Below are positions 58,026 through 64,000 of a stretch of DNA of 64,000 nucleotides, one piece after another. The translations under genes were made by a program, and so were the position numbers. How positions within the stretch are numbered: the stretch's first letter is position 1; the number at the start of each line of letters is the position of its first letter. The notes below the pieces were generated by a model. It saw only the letters and a list, made by a program, of their open reading frames with translations. It did not search any database and was not told the DNA's origin. The DNA lies in NCBI GenBank assembly GCA_016191435.1, contig JACPOQ010000035.1, positions 310,001 through 374,000 of the forward strand, in the 5' to 3' direction. The stretch is from Chloroflexota bacterium. Its GTDB lineage: Bacteria; Chloroflexota; Dehalococcoidia; Tepidiformales; Tepidiformaceae.

Positions 58026-58102
58026 TGGTAGCGCGTATCGGATTCGAACCGATGATCTCCGCCTTGAAAGGGCGGCGTCCTGGGCCACTAGACGAACGCG
58101 CC
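58026..58102 (-). tRNA. tRNA-Glu (anticodon TTC), rebuilt by element integration
   Basis: 77 nt including encoded CCA. Acceptor GGCGCGT pairs with ACGCGCT, D-stem GTCT/AGGAC, anticodon stem CCGCC/GGCGG with loop CTTTCAA, T-stem ATCGG/CCGAT. The T-stem differs from the attL remnant (AGGGG/CCCCT) by two compensated base pairs, so the 3' half came from the element. Confidence 0.93.
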
Positions 58103-58464
58103 GCGCCTTCGAACTGTAGCATGGCCGCGCTCTACCCGGCACGGTCGAAGGCCCCCGCGGCGTGACGCGTCTCCCACACGCCGCGTTCGGACGAATGGCA
58201 GGTTCGCCAGGCGCCGTCGAAGCGGGCGAAAATCGAAATAGCCAACGAGGCCGGTGGGGCGGCCGGACCAGAGCAGCAGGCCGGTGGCGAAGGCGTCCGG
58301 CGCCAGGGAGCCGATGGCCGCAAGCACCAGTTACCAGGAGCCGTGGTCCCGCCGCCCGAACATCCCCTGCAGCGTCTCGAAGTTGATCGACGCGGCCGAT
58401 GGCGTGGTTGGGTAGCCACACTACCGCCCCCTGCCGTCTCGAATGCGGTGTGGCGTTTACGCGC
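58103..58464. other. Gap between tRNA-Glu(TTC) and next gene
   Basis: A minus-strand open frame (58088-58327) and a short segment ending NFETLQGMFGRRDHGSW with a stop at about 58333 look like eroded coding remains, but no family is recognised. I call no gene here. Confidence 0.4.
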
Positions 58465-58713
58465 TCATTCGTCGGCGCCCAGGTCCGCACCACCGCCGTC
58501 GCCGAGTGGCGACTCTTCGATACCGAGTAGCCGGCGCCGGGCCGCGTCGTACTTTGTCTTCGCGCGCGCTTCGCGGTTGAAAAGACCCTTGATCTGGTCC
58601 GGGCGGAGCTTTTCGCCTTCCAGGAACACGCGGTTGACGTGCTCAATCTGCTTTATCCAGGCTTCCCACGCCTCCCGGTAGGCTTGGGCGGTCTCGTCAT
58701 CAACGAACGGCAT
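58465..58713 (-). CDS. Small acidic hypothetical protein
   Basis: 82 residues from ATG 58713: MPFVDDETAQAYREAWEAWI then KQIEHVNRVFLEGEKLRPDQIKGLFNREARAKTKYDAARRRL. Helical. The tRNA-Glu(CTC) lies upstream on the same strand. An AGGACGC precedes the start. No family recognised. Confidence 0.55.
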   Translation of the reverse strand: MPFVDDETAQAYREAWEAWIKQIEHVNRVFLEGEKLRPDQIKGLFNREARAKTKYDAARRRLLGIEESPLGDGGGADLGADE

Positions 58714-58814
58714 GCGTCCTCCGCGGCGTCTTTCGTCGGCAGAGATGATACGGTGGGCGGCGCCGGCGGATACGAAAACGGGCAGAGGCTTGGCCCTGCC
58801 CGTGCTCGAATCGC

Positions 58815-58891
58815 TGGTAGCGCATAGGGGATTCGAACCCCTGATCTCCGCCTTGAGAGGGCGGTGTCCTGGGCCGCTAGACGAATGCGCC
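58815..58891 (-). tRNA. tRNA-Glu (anticodon CTC)
   Basis: 77 nt including CCA. Acceptor GGCGCAT/ATGCGCT, anticodon stem CCGCC/GGCGG with loop CTCTCAA, T-stem AGGGG/CCCCT. It is a close relative of the TTC isoacceptor 0.7 kb away and keeps the presumed ancestral T-stem. Confidence 0.95.
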
Positions 58892-58938
58892 GTGCGCTCA
58901 AGGATACGCAGCCCGTAAATCTCCGGCAAGGAAGTCCT

Positions 58939-60273
58939 GTGCAGCGTCTCCGCCTCGCCGTCTCAATCTTCGGCTTCGTCTTGCTCACGACGCTGTCTGC
59001 TTGCTCGACCAACGGCACGCCTCCCCCGACCGCCACAGCGACGGCATCGCCGTCGCCGGCCGCATCGTCAACGGCGACGGCCCCAGGGACGGCCGAAGCG
59101 CTCCCGCCCGCGCTCCAGAAGATCCTCAACGACGTCGCTTCGGTGCGAGAGCTATCCCCGCCACCGTCCTTAACCGTGCGCTTCGTCCCGCGCGCAGGTG
59201 TGCTGGACCTGCTGAACCGCCTCACGACCGATGACGACCGGCGCTGGTATGCGAACACCACCACGCTCTACCGCCTGCTTGGGCACCTCGGGAAGGACGC
59301 GGACTACCAGTCGACCTTCAATAACTTCGGCGGCACGGCGGTGCTCGGCGTGTACTCGCCGCTCGATGACGCGCTGTGGCTCGTACAGGATGGCGGCGCC
59401 AGCGACCTCGACAATCTGCCCCGAGACACGAAAGAGACGCTCGCACATGAGCTCGTCCATGCCATCCAGGACTCCCGATACCAGCTCGACAAGCAGTACC
59501 TCGCGGTCATCGGCGACCTCGACCGCCAGCTCGCATGGACGGCGCTGGTCGAGGGTGACGCCGTCACGGAGCAGCGCATTTACGCGCAGAAATTCCTCGC
59601 GCTGCCGGTAGGCAGCGGCGGCGCGCGAGCGTTGTTGGCGAGCGTGGACGCTGGCTCGCAGGCGGGCGTGCCGCCATCGATGGCGCGCGAATTCCTCTTC
59701 CCTTATACCGCGGGCGCGAACTGGGTGAAGGGCTTGCGCGACAATGGTGGCACCGCGGCCATCAACGCCGTCTTCGAACAGGGCGCCCCGGCGACTTCCG
59801 TCGTCCTCCACCCCACGCTCTTCCCGCCCGGCTGGAAGCCCGCGGAGGTCAACCTGCCAGACCTGTCGCGAGCGCTTGGGGACGGGTGGTCGCGCCAATC
59901 GGGTGGGACGTTCGGGGAGTTCGAAATCCAGAACTACCTGCAGCTCCGCATCGGGGCCGGCACGGCGGCTTCGGCCGCGACGGGTTGGGCCGGCGACCGC
60001 TACGATGTCTACGTCAAGGGCACCGAGAGCGTGGCAGCCTTCCGGCTGCGGTTCAGTAGTGAAGACGAGGCGGCCCAGTTCGCCGCCGCCCAGGACAGCT
60101 TCCTCAAGGCGGGCGGTGGCGCCGCCACGGTCGCAGCCAAGGTGACGCTCTGGACCGCTGCCAACGGCACCGTGACGGCGACGGCCGCGCGTGCCAGCAC
60201 CGATGTGCTCTTCGCGATCGCGACCAGCGCGGATGCGGCCCAGAAAACGCTCGCCGCGCTCATCCAGGGGTAG
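58939..60273 (+). CDS. Lipoprotein with zinc-peptidase-like HExxH motif
   Basis: 444 residues from GTG 58939 (AAGGAAG upstream). Lipoprotein signal LAVSIFGFVLLTTLSACS with lipobox Cys near residue 22, then a Thr/Ala/Pro-rich linker. A conserved-looking domain contains TLAHELVHAIQDSRYQL (H-E-x-x-H near residue 175) followed by WTALVEGDAVTEQRIY, where the Glu of VEGDA is a good third ligand. This is the layout of several uncharacterised HExxH exported proteins. No obvious partner; it acts on the outside of the cytoplasmic membrane. Confidence 0.72.
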   Translation: MQRLRLAVSIFGFVLLTTLSACSTNGTPPPTATATASPSPAASSTATAPGTAEALPPALQKILNDVASVRELSPPPSLTVRFVPRAGVLDLLNRLTTDDDRRWYANTTTLYRLLGHLGKDADYQSTFNNFGGTAVLGVYSPLDDALWLVQDGGASDLDNLPRDTKETLAHELVHAIQDSRYQLDKQYLAVIGDLDRQLAWTALVEGDAVTEQRIYAQKFLALPVGSGGARALLASVDAGSQAGVPPSMAREFLFPYTAGANWVKGLRDNGGTAAINAVFEQGAPATSVVLHPTLFPPGWKPAEVNLPDLSRALGDGWSRQSGGTFGEFEIQNYLQLRIGAGTAASAATGWAGDRYDVYVKGTESVAAFRLRFSSEDEAAQFAAAQDSFLKAGGGAATVAAKVTLWTAANGTVTATAARASTDVLFAIATSADAAQKTLAALIQG

Positions 60274-60340
60274 TCGTGCGCGACGAATATGCCTGCGCCG
60301 GTCCGCGGGCGTATGCTCCGGCGACAGCGGCGGGAGGGCA

Positions 60341-60952
60341 ATGATGGCAACGGCGGAGGTGTCCAGGCTGGAGACGATTCGCTCCGACATTGCGAACCGC
60401 TACCCGCGCCCGGTGACCTTGAGCGGCGGCGCCAAGATCGAGCTGAAGCTCATGGGCGATGGCGATCGCGCGAGCGTGCTCGCCTTCGCGCGCGCACTGC
60501 CCCCGGACGACCTGCTGTTCCTGCGGACGAACATAACGGAGGAGCCGGTCGTGCGCGACTGGGTCGCCAACATCGAAGCCGGGCGCAGCGTGAGCGTGCT
60601 CGCGTATGCAGGTGGCAGCGTCGCCGGCTACGCGACGCTGCATCTCGAGGCGGCCCACTGGATGCGGCACCTTGGCGAGATCCGCGTCCAAGCCGCGAGC
60701 GGCTATCGCGGTCAGGGCCTCGGCCGGCTGCTTGCCGGCGAGATCTTCGCGTTGGGGCGGCTCATCGGCCTGCGCAAGTTGACCGCGCAGATGACCCTCG
60801 ACCAGGCCGGCGCCCGCGCCACCTTCGAACGCCTTGGCTTCAAACCCGAGGCCTTGCTCACCGACTTCGTGATGACGGCCGACGGCCGCACCCGTGACCT
60901 CCTAATCATGGCGTATGACCTCGATGGCCTGAACGACACCGTCGACGCCTGA
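60341..60952 (+). CDS. GNAT-family N-acetyltransferase
   Basis: 203 residues. The acetyl-CoA loop is VQAASGYRGQGLGRLLAGEIFALG (about 115-138), preceded by strands VAGYATLHLEAAHWMRHLGEIRV and followed by GARATFERLGFKPEALL. The N-terminal LSGGAKIELKLMGDGDRASVLAFARAL suggests the acetyltransferase type that also acts on small amines or protein targets; the substrate is unknown. Confidence 0.82.
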   Translation: MMATAEVSRLETIRSDIANRYPRPVTLSGGAKIELKLMGDGDRASVLAFARALPPDDLLFLRTNITEEPVVRDWVANIEAGRSVSVLAYAGGSVAGYATLHLEAAHWMRHLGEIRVQAASGYRGQGLGRLLAGEIFALGRLIGLRKLTAQMTLDQAGARATFERLGFKPEALLTDFVMTADGRTRDLLIMAYDLDGLNDTVDA

Positions 60953-60967
60953 GCCGCCCCGCGGTCG

Positions 60968-62374
60968 CTATGCCGGGACCGCCGCGCGCGCCGCGGTCCG
61001 GAGCTCTTCGAACGATTGCCAGAGGCAATTCGCCACCTGCTGGACGGTGGGCACGAGATTGGGGTCGGCGCAAATGCCCCAGTAGAGGGCGCCGTCGTAG
61101 CTCGTAAGGGCCACATTCAGCCCGAGCCCCATGCTGATCGGCACGAGCGGGCGGAGGTCCTCGAGGCGCCGCCCGGCGAGATACAGCGGGATCTGTGGGC
61201 CAGGGACGTTGGTGCAGACGAGGTTGAAAAGCTGCTGGCCGTTCGGTACGAAGTTGCCGGCGAACGCTTGCATCACCGGCGGGACGTTTTCGGCGAGCCG
61301 GCTCAGCAGCGCGAAGCCGCCGGCCTGGTTCGCCTTCTTTAGGCCGTCCATGCGGGCCATCAACGTGTGGTGCCGCGCCACCGGGTCGGTGATGCCGATC
61401 GGCAGCTGGGCAATGAGCAGGCTGACCTGGTTGCCCAGCGCCGACTTGTCGGCTGCCTGGCGCACATTGACTGGCACCATGGCGCGCAGGTCGACCCCCT
61501 CGGTGCGTTCGCCGAGCCCGCGGAGGTACAATCCAAGGGCGCCGGCGAGGGTCGTCAGCACGACGTCGTTGAGCGTGCCGCCGAGCGCCGAGCGGACCTC
61601 GCGGATCTCCGCGAACGACATCGGAAGGCTCGCGTAGCTGCGCTCGCCCGAGACGGGCCGGTTGAACGGCGTCGGCGGTGCCGGCTGCCACAGTACGGGC
61701 GCCGCGGACGAGAGGGCGCTGCTCACCGTGCGCATGTCCGAGAGTTGCTGCTGGGGATTGAAGGCCCACTTCACCGCTTCGGCGGTGGCGGCGAACCCCG
61801 AATCGATCGCCGCGGACCACGCGTCCTGGACCCGCTCCGCGTTCGTGGGCACCGCCGCGGGCTCGAATGGCGCGGGCTCCTCGGGCACGGCCTCGCGCTC
61901 GAGGTCGGTCATCACAGTCAGCAATTCCATACCGGAAACGCCATCGACCATGCAGTGGTGAATCAGCGTGGTAACGGCCGACCGGCCGCCCGGCAGTCCC
62001 TGCAGGAGCACCATGCGCCAGAGCGGCCGATCCCGCGGAAGCACGGGGGTGAATATGGAAGCGATGACCCGATTGAGGTCTTCAGCTGAGGCGCCGGCGG
62101 GCAGCGTAACCTCGTCGATGTGGCGGTCGACGTCGAACTCCGGGTCCTCTTCCCAGACCGGGTGGCCGAGGTTGAAGGCATCGAAGGCTGCCCGTTCGCG
62201 GTAGCGCGGCAGGCGGTGCATGCGCGACCGCATGTGGGCGATGAGCGACTCGCGCGAGAGGTGGCCGTCGAGGGTGCTCGTCGAGCCGATATGGAGTGGT
62301 TGCGAGGCCTTTTCGAAGTAGAGGAAGCTGGCATCCATCGCCGTCATCCGGCGGCGCAGCGTCGCGCTTGTCAT
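60968..62374 (-). CDS. WS/DGAT-family acyltransferase (wax ester synthase-like)
   Basis: 468 residues from ATG 62374. Catalytic HHCMVDG (HHxxxDG) near residue 140, PLWRMVLLQGLPGGRSAV before it, and C-terminal motifs NDVVLTTLAGALGLYLR and NVPGPQIPLYLAGRRL near 390. Esterifies acyl-CoA to diacylglycerol or fatty alcohol. With the phasin nearby this suggests storage granules, though phasins more often bind polyhydroxyalkanoate. Confidence 0.85.
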   Translation of the reverse strand: MTSATLRRRMTAMDASFLYFEKASQPLHIGSTSTLDGHLSRESLIAHMRSRMHRLPRYRERAAFDAFNLGHPVWEEDPEFDVDRHIDEVTLPAGASAEDLNRVIASIFTPVLPRDRPLWRMVLLQGLPGGRSAVTTLIHHCMVDGVSGMELLTVMTDLEREAVPEEPAPFEPAAVPTNAERVQDAWSAAIDSGFAATAEAVKWAFNPQQQLSDMRTVSSALSSAAPVLWQPAPPTPFNRPVSGERSYASLPMSFAEIREVRSALGGTLNDVVLTTLAGALGLYLRGLGERTEGVDLRAMVPVNVRQAADKSALGNQVSLLIAQLPIGITDPVARHHTLMARMDGLKKANQAGGFALLSRLAENVPPVMQAFAGNFVPNGQQLFNLVCTNVPGPQIPLYLAGRRLEDLRPLVPISMGLGLNVALTSYDGALYWGICADPNLVPTVQQVANCLWQSFEELRTAARAAVPA

Positions 62375-62598
62375 GATCTTGTCCCCATCTATCCACCGGG
62401 GCCTGCGTAAACCCATTGGCCCGACCGATTATAGGCATGGAACTGCCCGATAGGACGCGTGATGAAATTGTTGGACGCCATTGCCCCTGCGCGATTGGCA
62501 CGGAAGCGAGCCGCGCGTAGACTTGGCGGCAGTTAGCCTACCGCTAAGTAGCCAGCTGATTCTGCCTTTTGGGGGGGCGGAGGACGCGAAAGGCCGTA

Positions 62599-63390
62599 AT
62601 GCGCGAATATCAACGCTCCCCCGCGGGGTTCGGCGAAGACCCGTTTTCGCAGGACCCTTCCGTCCAAATCTCCAACACCCCGCTCTGGCGCGAGGGCCTT
62701 TTCGCGTTCGATTGGCTCGCCCTGCGCTCATCACCCGTGTACTACGGCTGCGGCGTCCCGCGTGGCCACGGCGAACCGGTAGTGGTGGTGCCAGGATTCC
62801 TCGCGACCGACGCTTCGCTCATCGAACTGCACGCCTGGCTGGCGCGCATCGGCTATCGTCCCTACTTCTCGGACATCGGCCGTAACGCCGATTGCCCCAA
62901 CTACATCGCCGGGAACCTGCTCGGTACCGTGAAACGTGCCTACGAGGAGTGCGGCAGTCAGCCCGTGCGGATTGTCGGACATAGCCTGGGGGGGATGCTG
63001 GCGCGCAGCGTCGCGCTTGATTACCCCGAATACGTCGCACTGGTTATCTCGATGGGTTCCCCGTTCAAGGATGCGGTCCGCGCACACCCGGCCGTCATCG
63101 CGGCCGCCGATTCGCTGCGGCGCGGTCGTGGCGCAGTCGGCCAGAACATCGGGCCGGCGTGCTTCAGCGGGCACTGCACCTGCAGCTTCGTGAAGAACAT
63201 GTTGAACCCCGAGGTCTATCAGGTCCCGCACTTCGCTATCTACTCGAAGTACGACGGCGTGGTTGAGTGGGAGAGCTGCCTCGAGGACGACGACCGCCTG
63301 AACGACGAGGTCAACTGCACCCACATCGGCATGGCCTTTCACCCGGGCGTGTACCGCGCGCTGGCCAGACGGTTGCGCCAGGCTCGCTGA
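62599..63390 (+). CDS. Alpha/beta hydrolase (lipase/esterase-like)
   Basis: 263 residues from ATG 62599. VVVVPGFLATDASLIELHAWLARIGYRPYFSDIG (strand and oxyanion region), nucleophile elbow VRIVGHSLGGMLARSVAL (GHSLG, Ser about 130), SKYDGVVEWESC (Asp region) and HIGMAFHPGVYRALARRL with the catalytic His. The fold resembles triacylglycerol lipases. No signal peptide. Confidence 0.82.
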   Translation: MREYQRSPAGFGEDPFSQDPSVQISNTPLWREGLFAFDWLALRSSPVYYGCGVPRGHGEPVVVVPGFLATDASLIELHAWLARIGYRPYFSDIGRNADCPNYIAGNLLGTVKRAYEECGSQPVRIVGHSLGGMLARSVALDYPEYVALVISMGSPFKDAVRAHPAVIAAADSLRRGRGAVGQNIGPACFSGHCTCSFVKNMLNPEVYQVPHFAIYSKYDGVVEWESCLEDDDRLNDEVNCTHIGMAFHPGVYRALARRLRQAR

Positions 63391-63411
63391 CTTCGAGGAT
63401 TCGGCGAACAA

Positions 63412-63447
63412 GCGGAGAGGCCAGCCCGTTCGGGCTGGCCTCTCCGC
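63412..63447. terminator. Bidirectional hairpin terminator
   Basis: A perfect 16-bp stem GCGGAGAGGCCAGCCC / GGGCTGGCCTCTCCGC with a GTTC loop, sited between the convergent hydrolase and phasin genes. Confidence 0.75.
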
Positions 63448-63470
63448 GCTCCGTTGGGGGCGGAGCAGGC

Positions 63471-63950
63471 TTAAACGCCGGCCGTTTCCTTCTTCGGTGC
63501 CGCCGCCTTCTCCTTCGGGGGCGTCATCGCTTCGACGCTTCGGCGCACCGCCTCGGTCATCGGGTTGGAGGCCGCGAAGCGGCGCGTCAGCTCGATCGCG
63601 GCCTGCGCCGTCTCCTTGTTCGCTTCGACGAGCTTCTGCACGGTCTCGCGGGCATCGCTCCCGGCGGCGGCCGCTTCCTGGTAGACCACCTGGGTGAAGG
63701 CGAGCGCGCGCCCCTGCGCGGCCGTCGTCGCTTCCATCATCGAGCTGAAGTACTGGCCGAGGTCCGTGGGCTCCGCGGCGAGCTTCTTGCCGAGCTCGAT
63801 CGCCTCGCGCTGGCCCTTGGCAATGTCGCTGACGAACTGCTTGCTGACCTTCATGCCGCGCTCGTTGGCGTTCGAGACGGCCTCCGTGAGGATGTCGTAG
63901 CTCGCGAGGAGCGCGTCGTAGTATTTCTGGACCGATTCGTTTGCAGCCAT
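63471..63950 (-). CDS. Phasin family protein
   Basis: 159 residues. KYYDALLASYDILTEAVSNANERGMKVSKQFVSDIAKGQREAIELGKKLA plus further amphipathic helices is the phasin-like pattern, and the C-terminal Pro/Lys/Ala tail (PPKEKAAAPKKE) is typical. It would coat intracellular storage granules or act as a stress protein. RBS GAAAGGAATC precedes ATG 63950. Confidence 0.75.
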   Translation of the reverse strand: MAANESVQKYYDALLASYDILTEAVSNANERGMKVSKQFVSDIAKGQREAIELGKKLAAEPTDLGQYFSSMMEATTAAQGRALAFTQVVYQEAAAAGSDARETVQKLVEANKETAQAAIELTRRFAASNPMTEAVRRSVEAMTPPKEKAAAPKKETAGV

Positions 63951-64000
63951 GAGTGGGATTCCTTTCAGTTCGTGACAGGGATTCGTGTCCTGTCGATAGA

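Larger units (their letters stand above)
18116..58073. mobile_element. About 40-kb integrative element in tRNA-Glu(TTC)
   Basis: Bounded by a 48-bp duplication of the tRNA-Glu 3' part (18116-18163 and 58026-58073, 44 of 48 bases identical). It carries a tyrosine integrase and excisionase beside the intact tRNA, a VirD4-like ATPase, a truncated VirB4 ATPase, replication-relaxation protein, two primases, DUF932, RadC and Rad52, all typical of integrative conjugative or mobilisable elements. No relaxase or full mating-pore set was recognised, so self-transfer is doubtful. The cargo at 33-50 kb is described separately. Confidence 0.88.

Noticed and set aside
62500..62540. Sigma-54-type promoter TTGGCAC...GC upstream of the hydrolase
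   Set aside because: The -12 half does not fit the TGC consensus at the required spacing.

Overview
The window reads as high-GC chromosomal DNA of a free-living bacterium, most likely a Chloroflexota (Dehalococcoidia/Tepidiforma-like) organism. That assignment is inference: it rests on overall gene flavour (ResA/ResB cytochrome c maturation, CaiB-type CoA transferase, WS/DGAT acyltransferase, phasin, metallo-beta-lactamase with a lamin-tail-like domain), GTG starts and Thr/Pro-rich lipoprotein linkers, not on a marker gene.

Three regions are visible. (1) 1-17.6 kb is ordinary chromosome: thiamine pyrophosphokinase, RimI-type acetyltransferase, a ResB-ResA pair, a cytidylate-kinase-like protein, a tandem-domain CoA transferase, acyl-CoA dehydrogenase, cyclase and others, with a c-di-AMP (ydaO-type) riboswitch at 10.3 kb. 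From 13.6 to 17.9 kb there are several broken genes (SDR fragments, MmgE/PrpD tail, IS256 transposase tail) and a hydrolase gene bracketed by 19-bp direct repeats. (2) About 18.12-58.07 kb is a roughly 40-kb integrated element in the 3' end of tRNA-Glu(TTC). The intact tRNA is at 58.03-58.10 kb next to the tyrosine integrase, and a 48-bp duplicate of the tRNA 3' part marks the far end at 18.12 kb. (3) 58.1-64 kb is chromosome again: a second tRNA-Glu(CTC), a lipoprotein with an HExxH motif, GNAT, WS/DGAT, alpha/beta hydrolase and phasin.

The element has three parts. The left block (18.6-31.7 kb, all minus strand) holds plasmid/phage-type genes: truncated helicase, DUF6094-like methyltransferase, PIN/Phd toxin-antitoxin, a run of unknown small genes, DUF932, RadC, Rad52 and a CHC2/TOPRIM primase. 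The right block (50.1-57.9 kb, plus strand) holds transfer and maintenance genes: 5'-truncated VirB4, a second primase, VirD4/TraG-like ATPase, replication-relaxation protein, excisionase and integrase. Between them sits a compact cargo island (33.1-49.9 kb).

The cargo is the most interesting part. A four-gene, stop/start-overlapping operon encodes HerA, SbcD (Mre11), SbcC (Rad50) and NurA, an archaeal-style DNA end-resection set. It is preceded by a DUF3892 gene and divergently transcribed from an XRE repressor plus ImmA/IrrE metallopeptidase pair, with a perfect 18-bp palindrome between them. This suggests a DdrO/IrrE-like, damage-inducible switch. On the other side are a DEDD exonuclease-TerB-BRCT protein, a 1646-residue SF1 helicase-Vsr-like nuclease, and a TPR/beta-propeller protein with an inserted DnaJ domain. 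Together these look like a mobile DNA repair or anti-invader module that I cannot match to a named system.
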